NCBI GenBank assembly: GCA_016124735.1 | Contig: WGMZ01000012.1 | Location: 1-62,601 of the forward strand | DNA: 62,601 bases | DNA from: Bacteroidota bacterium | GTDB lineage: Bacteria; Bacteroidota; Bacteroidia; UBA8524 | Direction of reading: 5' to 3' | Shown here: in pieces, positions 1-9,467 of the stretch | Position numbering within the stretch: position 1 is the stretch's first letter | Layout: each line of letters begins with the position of its first letter | The notes under the pieces: model-generated | The model's input: the letters and a program-made list of their open reading frames with translations, nothing else | The model's database searches: none | Told to the model about the DNA's origin: nothing | Program-made: the position numbers and the translations under genes

Positions 1-147
1 AACTCTCACCGATAATCTAACCGAATTAAACAACTAAATTTGACCCAGTGAAACAGCATCAAAAACCTTCATTCAGGCACTTAACTTTAGCGGGTCAATT
101 TGGCGCGGAATAGGTGGGTCACTTTACGCGGAATATCCAGTTTAGCA
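1..147. mobile_element. End of an IS21-like insertion sequence (partial)
   Basis: Two imperfect direct repeats, at about 92-113 and 117-136, share the pattern GGGTCA-n-TTT-..-CGCGGAAT. Multiple terminal repeats of this kind are typical of IS21-family ends in Bacteroidota. A likely outer boundary is the CA at 146-147, since reading outwards-in gives TG as the terminal dinucleotide. A short open frame ends at 37 and could be the last codons of the element's second transposition gene, but it is too short to recognise. The assignment rests on pattern memory. The element body lies outside the window. Confidence 0.5.
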
Positions 148-166
148 TGGTCCACTAAATCCTTCA

Positions 167-1959
167 GTTGTGATTTGCTTTCAGTTCTTTGAATTCAGAG
201 ATTCGTGTCAACGATCAGTGATTTCTTTATTAATCCAGTCGGGTTGTGATTTGCTTTCAGTTCTTTGAATTCAGAGATTCGTGTCAACGGACTGGTATTT
301 GGAAAAATGGCAACGACAGTTGTGATTTGCTTTCAGTTCTTTGAATTCAGAGATTCGTGTCAACGTTGATTGATAGTGTTTTCATGGTTGTGTTGTTGTG
401 ATTTGCTTTCAGTTCTTTGAATTCAGAGATTCGTGTCAACGAGCCCCCAACAGATCACTACTCTGAAAGGGTTGTGATTTGCTTTCAGTTCTTTGAATTC
501 AGAGATTCGTGTCAACCTTGGAAAGCTTCAACGCCTGCTTCAGGCTGTTGTGATTTGCTTTCAGTTCTTTGAATTCAGAGATTCGTGTCAACAAAACTCA
601 ACATTATCGGCCAGTTTGGCGGTTGTGATTTGCTTTCAGTTCTTTGAATTCAGAGATTCGTGTCAACCTGGAATCACGTTGAACCTCGGAAGTATCTGTT
701 GTGATTTGCTTTCAGTTCTTTGAATTCAGAGATTCGTGTCAACTCAAGAACTGTTTGAACGCAGAGGAGCTTGGTTGTGATTTGCTTTCAGTTCTTTGAA
801 TTCAGAGATTCGTGTCAACTGCCAGGCGATTTTTTACAATCTTTTCCGAGTTGTGATTTGCTTTCAGTTCTTTGAATTCAGAGATTCGTGTCAACCTAAC
901 CAGCTTTCCTTTCCTGGTAGGTCCTGTTGTGATTTGCTTTCAGTTCTTTGAATTCAGAGATTCGTGTCAACTTCTGTTGTTTTCGGTGAAGGTAATTTGA
1001 TGTTGTGATTTGCTTTCAGTTCTTTGAATTCAGAGATTCGTGTCAACAAAACGCAATGCCGACCTCATAGCAAAACGGTTGTGATTTGCTTTCAGTTCTT
1101 TGAATTCAGAGATTCGTGTCAACTTCCAAACATATTTGAATTTGAATTTGATTGTTGTGATTTGCTTTCAGTTCTTTGAATTCAGAGATTCGTGTCAACT
1201 TCCTTCGGAATATTAGCCAATGCGCGAGTGTTGTGATTTGCTTTCAGTTCTTTGAATTCAGAGATTCGTGTCAACGTAATGCTTCGCGTTACCCGCTGCC
1301 TTTATGTTGTGATTTGCTTTCAGTTCTTTGAATTCAGAGATTCGTGTCAACGAATATGTAATGGCACTCGGTTTCGGATGTGTTGTGATTTGCTTTCAGT
1401 TCTTTGAATTCAGAGATTCGTGTCAACTTTTATTTCTTTCTTGGTGTAATCTTTCATGTTGTGATTTGCTTTCAGTTCTTTGAATTCAGAGATTCGTGTC
1501 AACGTGTGAATGGTTGTCTTTCTGGGGTGGGCTGTTGTGATTTGCTTTCAGTTCTTTGAATTCAGAGATTCGTGTCAACCTGGTGGCGGTGGAGCATATT
1601 TAATTATCTGTTGTGATTTGCTTTCAGTTCTTTGAATTCAGAGATTCGTGTCAACAATTTTCATTTTCTATGTTACTATTAGGTGGTTGTGATTTGCTTT
1701 CAGTTCTTTGAATTCAGAGATTCGTGTCAACTTAATAGCTCGGCTTCCTTCAGGAACTTGTGTTGTGATTTGCTTTCAGTTCTTTGAATTCAGAGATTCG
1801 TGTCAACCTTCTTTTTGTTTGCATTCGAATCCCTTATGTTGTGATTTGCTTTCAGTTCTTTGAATTCAGAGATTCGTGTCAACATGGGTAAAAGTAGTAG
1901 CCTATGCACACTGGTTGTGATTTGCTTTCAGTTCTTTGAATTCAGAGATTCGTGTCAAC
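167..1959 (+). CRISPR. Type II-C CRISPR array, 24 repeats, 23 spacers
   Basis: Twenty-four copies of a 46-bp repeat begin GTTGTGATTTGCTTTCAG and end ATTCGTGTCAAC. As far as can be read by eye they are all identical. Starts run from 167 in steps of 76 bp, with one exception: the sixth spacer (593-621) is 29 bp, while all others are 30 bp. The repeat has GTTG/CAAC ends and an internal TGAATTCA palindrome. The tracrRNA anti-repeat (7615-7631) is complementary to the 5' part of the repeat as written, so the crRNAs are read on the + strand and the leader side is the left. The array converges on the 3' end of cas2. No spacer target can be named from this sequence alone. Confidence 0.98.
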
Positions 1960-1984
1960 ATACCCCGGCACGAATCTCTGAATT
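1939..1984 (+). repeat. Array-terminal hairpin: inverted partial repeat
   Basis: The 16 bases at 1969-1984 (CACGAATCTCTGAATT) are an exact reverse complement of positions 26-41 of the last CRISPR repeat (1939-1954). With a 14-nt loop they would fold the 3' part of the last repeat into a 16-bp hairpin and leave its tracrRNA-binding 5' part free. There is no T-run after it on either strand, so it is not a standard intrinsic terminator. It may mark or protect the end of the pre-crRNA, or may be a decayed inverted repeat. Confidence 0.85.
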
Positions 1985-2051
1985 TCAAGGATTTACCTAT
2001 TGAATTAGGATAGAAAAAATGAAAGTCTGTCCTGGAGTTTGGGAATGTGAA

Positions 2052-3283
<1,232 letters not shown>

Positions 3284-3285
3284 GG

Positions 3286-6200
3286 TTAATCTTCTCCAAT
3301 TTTTACAATGTCGCCAATATGATTGATTCGGACTTTGACAATATTCTCTAATGGGGTTAAACTTTTAATTTGTTGATATGTAATTCCTTGCAGGAGCTTG
3401 TTGTCCTGCACAGATGTTTCTAAATGATGTCGAAATTTGAAATCTCTTATTGTATTGTTCCCGTATTGAACGATAGAAATCGTTTGCACTCGGAACAAAT
3501 TGGGACTGATTTGTTTGTTGTTTTTAGGATCGAGTAGATCCACTTCTTGTGGGTTGAAATCTGTCTTGTCATTAGGAAACACGAAATATTCGTTTTGCTT
3601 CATTGAGAACAGGAACTGCCATCCAATCCCTTTGTTATATTCTTTGTCAATTATCGGAAGTCCGGTATTTACCAATCGAACTGCATCGAAAAAAGAAACT
3701 ACTCTTTCCTGCAAGTTCCCGTCTGCATCAATGTAAATAGCTGCGTGGTGATTATTTCCTGTGCTCACAAAATCTACCGGAATAAGCTTGCCACTACTAT
3801 CAAGCAAATCATTTCCAAGGTGGTCTTTTTTGTAATGCAGTGGCTCTGCATTCTTCACGCCGCTAATCGTAACTCGTTTTATGGATATTCCTTTTTCTTT
3901 GTTGAGCCAAATGGGTTTTTTATCCAGATCAGAAAAGGCTTTTTTGGGGTCTCCTCCGAATTCATCAAGTCGGGCGGCTATTATCCGTTTAATTCCTGCA
4001 TCAAGTATTTTTTCTATGCTTTTTTTGTCTGGTACAAATTGTTTTGGCGTTGGATTGAATCCAACAATCTCCTTCCGAACGGAATAATCTTCTTCCAACC
4101 AAACCAGTTTTACTTTTTCAGGTAAAATTTCAGTTTTTGATTCGTTCAGATAAATGGGGTTTTTAGCCAGGGTGTTTTTTCCGGTAAAGGCTTTTTTGGG
4201 ATCATTTCCATGTTCATTTAGTCGATTTAGCAGTAATTCACGGTATAATGGATTTGATACCATATTTACAGTATTCATGTCGAATTTCGCACCCACCTTT
4301 TCCTCTTTAGTTTCATAATAATGGTACTTACCATAAACAGTTTCCTTGTGTAGTTGTCCCCTTGGTGTCAATTCAACCTTTGTTTTCTGCCCTTTGGAGG
4401 ATTTAATCCTGTTCATGTTTTTTGTTACCACCTTGTTTTTTGCCTTGTGCGAAACCAACACACTTTCCAAATGTATTTTGGCCTGTGCTCTAAAGTTGAA
4501 GAGGGGTGATTTAAACACTCGTTTTTTATTCCCGGTATCATCAGTAACCAGTTCAGTTTCTTTGGTTTCAATTGCAATGATGTTGCTATGCATTTTATGC
4601 TTTTCGTTTTTACGCGCATTCAGATAGTTCAGGTATTGAATATAGCTGGGTTTGGTAAATGCAATGGTCAGTGCATCCATCGCATGGTGCCGATGGTCGT
4701 TTCTCTTTGTCCAATCCACGATTTGTTCCTTCAGCGAACCGTCTTTTTTCTCTTTCATTTCAGTTAGACCCAATTCCCTGAATTTGGGAAGGTTCAGCTC
4801 TTTCATCACATTGACCAGCCCCCAATCGTCCCTTAGCCGGTCGGTTATACTTCCGGTGGTAGGTGTCACTACTCGGCAGATTTCGTAAAGCATATGCCGG
4901 GCTTTTTTTGCGATATATTGGCTATCTCGCAAGTCACGATCAATGAATCCGTCACCGATTTCACTTTCAGATTTGAGTAGTTTGAGATACTTGGCTTTAG
5001 AAATGCCTTCATCTTTACTTTTTTTACCTAATTCAAAAAGCTTTTCTATCCGATTGACATATTCAGACAGTTTTTCTCCTCCAAATTTCCCGTTGATGTA
5101 GTCAAATGCAGTCTGATTTCCTTTGTCCAAATTATCCTTTCTGAACGAAAGTGTTTTGTTGGAGAAACTATCGTCAAACAGTTTGGATTGCGGGATGATG
5201 TGTTCTATATCAATTTGTTTGCTAAAAACAATTTCACGGGGGATATAGGTGTTGGTATACAAATCTTTATAACCGTTACTTTTCAATTCATCATATAATC
5301 GATAGCGGGTTATGTCATTTCTCGTAGGATTTTTAATTCCAAATTCGGTTTTGAGTAGATTGACAATTTTCTCGTGAGCGATTTTTGCTGTATTGATGCT
5401 GGCAGTCATTTCAGCCCGTTCTTTGGCGTTTTTCTTAAGTTCACGAGCCAACTCGATTCGAATTTCATCAAAATGAAAATCCCGGCTTTTTCCTTCTGCT
5501 TCCAATTTGTCGTTTTCTTGATCTACCAAGGCATTGACCACATTCACCATTTGATTGAGTATTTTCTCAACAACGGGATTACGAAGGCTGTTTTTCTTGA
5601 GTAATTCCAGCCTTTCCTTCAGTGGACGGATTTCAATTTCTTCTTTGGTCAGAGATGCAGCAGAGTGTTTGTATCCGGCCAGTTCGCATGCCTCACTGTA
5701 TTTATTCTCACTGATATATGGATAGATTTTTCGCATCGCTTTGCTGCTGAGACTTCCATAATCATCGGAAAATGACACGTTAGCTAATATTTGAGCATGT
5801 GCTTTTTTGAACCCAAATTTCTTCTCAAGCAACTCATATAGTTTTTCATTTCCACTCGGGGAATCATCACCTTCATATGAATATAGCAAGTGCCAAAGCT
5901 GATAAGAGGCTTGCTGCTCAAAGGCTTTACCATCCATTTCTGCATTGAAGTTGAGTATTTCCGTGTTAATCTCAAGTGCTTCAAACACCCTTAAAACCAT
6001 ATCTTTGATTTCTGTTGAAGGAGCGTTTATATCGTCTAGTTCCACTTCGTCTTTATTGGATTTTACCTTGAGTAACTCCTTTACATCATAACCTTCCATT
6101 TCCAGAATTTTCAGGTATGCCTCATAGAGTGCTTTGTTGGTACGATTTCCTTCCAGATCACTATAGTTGTTAATTTCCCATGCTTTTGGCTTATCAGCAA

Positions 6201-7587
6201 CAAGTTCGAGAATCTTCCTTGGTTTCAAATTGCCTTTAATGTTCAATTCATCAAATAGCATTTGTTTTTCATTTAACTCAAGTTCCCGCTTAATATTCTC
6301 CTCTTTATTTTTAATTTCGACATTGCTCAACACCTGCCAAATTTTAAATTCCTGGAAAAGTGGGGAAGATTTCGGAGCTACCCGCATCCCGATTCTTTTT
6401 TTCGTTTTGTGTCCGCCTTTATCTAATTCAATTTCCTTGCTTTCAAATTCACAAAAACTAATCAAGCTTTTTTGAGATTTTAGTTTACGTTGGTAAAAAA
6501 TGATAATATCCCGGATTTCAGTTTTTAGATTGTCTGTCAATTCAGGATAGAATCCTGCTTGGAGTTGCCAAATTTTCTCAAATTCATCCAAGTAATCTTG
6601 TCTGTAAAACACCTGGTTTTTTAACCTAGTATGAGGATTTTGGCTGAGTTGGGCATACAAGTATTGGCCTATGGTTTGGTTGTTGAAATACAATTCTTTG
6701 CTTCGGTCACTAATTGCCCCTAAATAGCCGCTTGATTTATTCAGATCATTATTAATTTCAGTAATCACATAGGCCACTTCTTCTATTTCGAGAATCTGAG
6801 AAATGGCAACACTCCTCCATTTATAAGCCTTTAACTTTTTTTCTTCACGACTTCCTTTGTTTTCCGCGGTATTGAATTTAAAAGTATTCCAAAATGCGGA
6901 TGAAGTGGCTCGTTGACCTTTTCCTGATATTTCTTTCCTGAAATTATCTGTGAGGATTTCAGGGTAATGTTGTTTCTGGAAATCCCATACCTTGTCAAAC
7001 TCCGCCTGTAAATCAGAACGGTAAAAATCAGGAAGGTATTTTTTGCCTTCTTTTAGAAGGCGGTATGCCAATTGGCCGGGTGTAATTCCTTCCTCGTAAA
7101 GTTGTTTTGCCACTGCCATTCCATCTATGATTTGGCCCTCATCTTCATTTTTGGCTTTTCGACTACTCTTGTATCCCCTTTTTTTATTGATGGCCAGAAG
7201 AACACGAGCCAGTTCGGTTTTTTCTATTCGCTCAACCGCAGCAATTGATCGAAGTTGCCAATTTTGATGAGTAGTATTTTTTCCAATTTCAGTCAGAGGA
7301 GTTTCTTTATCAATAATCCCGTGTTCTATTAGGACTTCAACTAAGTTGTCTCTGCGAAGTTGGTAGCGGTCAAGGTTGCGTCTCATTCCGCGTTTTAGGG
7401 TCCTTTCTGCATTTATTGTGATTGTTTTTCCTTTTTCAAAATTGGTTTGCTCGTCAGTGCTGAGGGGATTTACCCGAACACCAATTTTATCTATTGAGGA
7501 GTTTAGAGGGTTATCACCTTCTATCACTTTAGCCCAACCTATACTAGTGGTCCCCAAATCCAGTCCCAATATTTTTTTTGTTGTCAT
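3286..7587 (-). CDS. cas9: CRISPR-associated endonuclease Cas9, large Bacteroidota II-C type
   Basis: A 1433-residue RNA-guided DNA endonuclease. RuvC-I is GLDLGTTSIGWA with D10. An arginine-rich bridge helix follows at about 60-85 (ERTLKRGMRRNLDRYQLRR). RuvC-II is IRIELARELKKN with E712. The HNH centre is DIEHIIPQS with H796, with N810 and N819 matching the Cas9 HNH asparagines. RuvC-III is HHAMDALTIAF with H968 and D971. All catalytic residues are present, so the enzyme should be a nuclease. The long C-terminal part (about 1000-1433) should hold the PAM-reading region. It contains a motif used twice, ending DPKKAF (about 1115-1150 and 1202-1233). First gene of the cas operon, divergent from the tracrRNA gene. 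The PAM is unknown. Confidence 0.98.
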   Translation of the reverse strand: MTTKKILGLDLGTTSIGWAKVIEGDNPLNSSIDKIGVRVNPLSTDEQTNFEKGKTITINAERTLKRGMRRNLDRYQLRRDNLVEVLIEHGIIDKETPLTEIGKNTTHQNWQLRSIAAVERIEKTELARVLLAINKKRGYKSSRKAKNEDEGQIIDGMAVAKQLYEEGITPGQLAYRLLKEGKKYLPDFYRSDLQAEFDKVWDFQKQHYPEILTDNFRKEISGKGQRATSSAFWNTFKFNTAENKGSREEKKLKAYKWRSVAISQILEIEEVAYVITEINNDLNKSSGYLGAISDRSKELYFNNQTIGQYLYAQLSQNPHTRLKNQVFYRQDYLDEFEKIWQLQAGFYPELTDNLKTEIRDIIIFYQRKLKSQKSLISFCEFESKEIELDKGGHKTKKRIGMRVAPKSSPLFQEFKIWQVLSNVEIKNKEENIKRELELNEKQMLFDELNIKGNLKPRKILELVADKPKAWEINNYSDLEGNRTNKALYEAYLKILEMEGYDVKELLKVKSNKDEVELDDINAPSTEIKDMVLRVFEALEINTEILNFNAEMDGKAFEQQASYQLWHLLYSYEGDDSPSGNEKLYELLEKKFGFKKAHAQILANVSFSDDYGSLSSKAMRKIYPYISENKYSEACELAGYKHSAASLTKEEIEIRPLKERLELLKKNSLRNPVVEKILNQMVNVVNALVDQENDKLEAEGKSRDFHFDEIRIELARELKKNAKERAEMTASINTAKIAHEKIVNLLKTEFGIKNPTRNDITRYRLYDELKSNGYKDLYTNTYIPREIVFSKQIDIEHIIPQSKLFDDSFSNKTLSFRKDNLDKGNQTAFDYINGKFGGEKLSEYVNRIEKLFELGKKSKDEGISKAKYLKLLKSESEIGDGFIDRDLRDSQYIAKKARHMLYEICRVVTPTTGSITDRLRDDWGLVNVMKELNLPKFRELGLTEMKEKKDGSLKEQIVDWTKRNDHRHHAMDALTIAFTKPSYIQYLNYLNARKNEKHKMHSNIIAIETKETELVTDDTGNKKRVFKSPLFNFRAQAKIHLESVLVSHKAKNKVVTKNMNRIKSSKGQKTKVELTPRGQLHKETVYGKYHYYETKEEKVGAKFDMNTVNMVSNPLYRELLLNRLNEHGNDPKKAFTGKNTLAKNPIYLNESKTEILPEKVKLVWLEEDYSVRKEIVGFNPTPKQFVPDKKSIEKILDAGIKRIIAARLDEFGGDPKKAFSDLDKKPIWLNKEKGISIKRVTISGVKNAEPLHYKKDHLGNDLLDSSGKLIPVDFVSTGNNHHAAIYIDADGNLQERVVSFFDAVRLVNTGLPIIDKEYNKGIGWQFLFSMKQNEYFVFPNDKTDFNPQEVDLLDPKNNKQISPNLFRVQTISIVQYGNNTIRDFKFRHHLETSVQDNKLLQGITYQQIKSLTPLENIVKVRINHIGDIVKIGED

Positions 7588-7611
7588 CTTCTAATTTCTT
7601 TTATACATTCG
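7581..7611 (+). promoter_or_regulatory. Predicted tracrRNA promoter
   Basis: A TTG at 7581-7583 and TACATTCG at 7604-7611 are 20 bp apart. They match the Bacteroidota -33 TTG and -7 TAnnTTTG pattern with one mismatch in the -7 box. Initiation a few bases downstream would start the RNA at about the first base of the anti-repeat. The -33 box lies inside the first codons of cas9 on the other strand. Confidence 0.5.
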
Positions 7612-7614
7612 TTT

Positions 7615-7683
7615 CTGAAAGCAAATCACAATAAGGATTATTCCGTTGTGAAAACATGTAAAGCGGCGCAAGTCGCTTTTTTT
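7615..7683 (+). ncRNA. tracrRNA of the II-C CRISPR-Cas9 system
   Basis: Bases 7615-7631 (CTGAAAGCAAATCACAA) are an exact reverse complement of the 5' part of the CRISPR repeat (positions 2-18). Next comes TAAGGATTATTCCGTT, which gives the usual short nexus hairpin after the anti-repeat. A terminator hairpin follows: 7661-7667 pairs with 7672-7678 around a GCAA tetraloop, then a T-run to 7683. The whole RNA would be about 69 nt. It lies in the leader of cas9, transcribed the opposite way. The 5' end is inferred from the promoter match. Confidence 0.93.
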
Positions 7684-8173
7684 ATTCCACAATATCATCT
7701 CCCGGATATCTACCCCGGTAAATATCTTCCTGATCGTCCGCTCGTTTGTCCGTTCGAACTTTTCCGGGTTTTTCATTTACAACTAAATCGGCCCAAATAC
7801 CGACGGAGATATTGTTGAAGGGCCGTTTATCCGTAAAGATGGCAGATAAGCGAATTCCTGCATCCAACAAATTGGCGAGTACAACATTTTCATAAGCTGG
7901 GATATAACCCAGCTTATGTTCCATTTCCCAATAAACTTCGATGGCAAAAGAATCATGTTTATGGTCAGGTATGCGCTTTAGTTCAGCAACGTCACCTACT
8001 TTTAATGTTTCAAAAACACGATTTAAATCATAATAATGTGTACCCCGCAGGTAGTTGTCATAAATTTTAATGGGCTTTGTGTAAAGGTTTGGCAGGCTCA
8101 AAGATTTTGGACCAGGCAGTATTAACCCGCTTGAGGCAAGGCCCAGGCCCTTGATGAAGTCACTTCTTCGCAT
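7682..8173 (-). CDS. HIRAN-domain protein with Tat-like signal
   Basis: A 163-residue protein. The N-terminus MRRSDFIKGLGLASSGLIL has a twin-arginine followed by a hydrophobic stretch, like a short Tat or anchored export signal. Residues of about 38-115 match the HIRAN pattern, with GTHYYD, GDVAELKRIPDHKHDSFAIEVY and KLGYIPAYENVVLANLL. HIRAN domains bind DNA ends or 3'-OH in helicases; stand-alone forms are of unknown role. The stop overlaps the last bases of the tracrRNA T-run on the other strand. The gene ends next to the CRISPR locus, but nothing in the sequence shows a joint function. Confidence 0.75.
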   Translation of the reverse strand: MRRSDFIKGLGLASSGLILPGPKSLSLPNLYTKPIKIYDNYLRGTHYYDLNRVFETLKVGDVAELKRIPDHKHDSFAIEVYWEMEHKLGYIPAYENVVLANLLDAGIRLSAIFTDKRPFNNISVGIWADLVVNEKPGKVRTDKRADDQEDIYRGRYPGDDIVE

Positions 8174-8255
8174 GGGAGATTGGTTGAATCGCCCTACTAT
8201 TTACGCAAAAATATGCGGGTATTCAATAAATGCATTTTAAAATCACGGCTGGGCG

Positions 8256-9467
8256 CTAAGTAACGTTACTGAGTTTTCCTCTCTCCCGGCGAAACATAAA
8301 CACATGGTACAACATGGCCACTGTAAAAGCAATGGACGAGGAAACCGGGGCAGCATCTACCTTAAAAACATCCATCAAAGCATAGAATGCCAGAATCATG
8401 ACCAGAAGATTAAGAAGAGAGCCTACAAAATTGACCCGGTTCATGCCGAGTCCGGCGAAATAGTGGGCATAAATATTCCCAAGGCTCATGCTTAAAATGG
8501 CCGGTGCCAAAAGCAGCAATAGATGATGGATTCCATGGAATTCCGGTCCGAACAACCAAACAAAGAAATGGTCGGGAAGGAGTATCAAAAAAATGACTCC
8601 AATTAAACTGATAATTAAACTGATGCCTCCGTATTGTTGGGTGAGTTTCAGATTGAAATTTTTATTATCGCTATTGGCAATGCGTGCAAATTGTACGGTG
8701 GAAATGCTCCGGGTAATCATCCATACCGATTCGGCCAGACTCAACGCGTTCGAGTAAACGCCCAATACGCTTTTCCCAAAGGATTTATCGATCAGGAAAT
8801 ACAGAATGCGGTAATTGAAAAATTGGGTCAGGTTGGCCAGTTGAATAAAAAGTCCATGACGAATAAAAGTGGACAAAAGGGTACTGTCCTTTTCAATGCT
8901 TGATTCTTTCCATTCAGGAATCAGATAGTAAATGGCAAGCAGAAGATTGATAAGCTGTGAAATGGCATAAGCCCATACAAAACTTTCAAATTCCACTTCC
9001 CAAAACAAAAATCCCAGAATAAGCAGTCCCGAGCTGAACATGGGATGGATTACCTGAAGGGTATTGTACGCCTGGGTGTTTTGCTTGCCAAGCATCAGGT
9101 TGGCCAAATTGTTCCACCAGGCAAAAAGCATGGCGCAAATTAAAATAGCCAAATAATAGCCATCGGGCATCATTCCGCTGAAGGCAAGAATTGTCCAGCA
9201 AAGAAGTGCGAACAGAGAACTCCACCAAAAGGAGATCTGCGTCAGTTGCCGCACAGAGTGCCGGGATGCCAGATAGACGAGCGAAGCACCACCCAGCCAG
9301 TTCGTGCAAAGATGAATCAGCGCGATGGAAGCAATAAAAAGACCATGGGTACCACGACCTTCACTTCCCAAATAACGGGAAATAAGGATTCCAATAAAGA
9401 GATTGAATAAAGCTGCCCCGAAACGGGTGAAAAATTGCCAGATGATATGTCGGTTGATGCCACTCAA
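8256..9467 (-). CDS. Wzx-like polysaccharide flippase (MATE/MOP superfamily)
   Basis: A 403-residue integral membrane protein with about 12 hydrophobic segments, starting with FGAALFNLFIGILISRYLGSEGRG, the hallmark N-terminal pattern of O-antigen and polysaccharide flippases. It would move lipid-linked glycans across the inner membrane. The start overlaps the end of the upstream glycosyltransferase by 4 bp, so the two are co-translated. The substrate cannot be told. No large polysaccharide cluster surrounds the pair. Confidence 0.85.
   Translation of the reverse strand: MSGINRHIIWQFFTRFGAALFNLFIGILISRYLGSEGRGTHGLFIASIALIHLCTNWLGGASLVYLASRHSVRQLTQISFWWSSLFALLCWTILAFSGMMPDGYYLAILICAMLFAWWNNLANLMLGKQNTQAYNTLQVIHPMFSSGLLILGFLFWEVEFESFVWAYAISQLINLLLAIYYLIPEWKESSIEKDSTLLSTFIRHGLFIQLANLTQFFNYRILYFLIDKSFGKSVLGVYSNALSLAESVWMITRSISTVQFARIANSDNKNFNLKLTQQYGGISLIISLIGVIFLILLPDHFFVWLFGPEFHGIHHLLLLLAPAILSMSLGNIYAHYFAGLGMNRVNFVGSLLNLLVMILAFYALMDVFKVDAAPVSSSIAFTVAMLYHVFMFRRERGKLSNVT

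Noticed and set aside
493-723. ORF inside the CRISPR array
   Set aside because: It is a translation of repeats and spacers and contains the repeat peptide twice.
1969-2020. Second tracrRNA at the array end
   Set aside because: The inverted piece matches the 3' part of the repeat, not the 5' part that the tracrRNA at 7615 pairs with, and no terminator with a T-run follows.
7591-7776. Short - strand ORF (61 codons) across the tracrRNA
   Set aside because: It covers the tracrRNA and its terminator in antisense and overlaps the HIRAN gene in another frame. Its protein is not domain-like.
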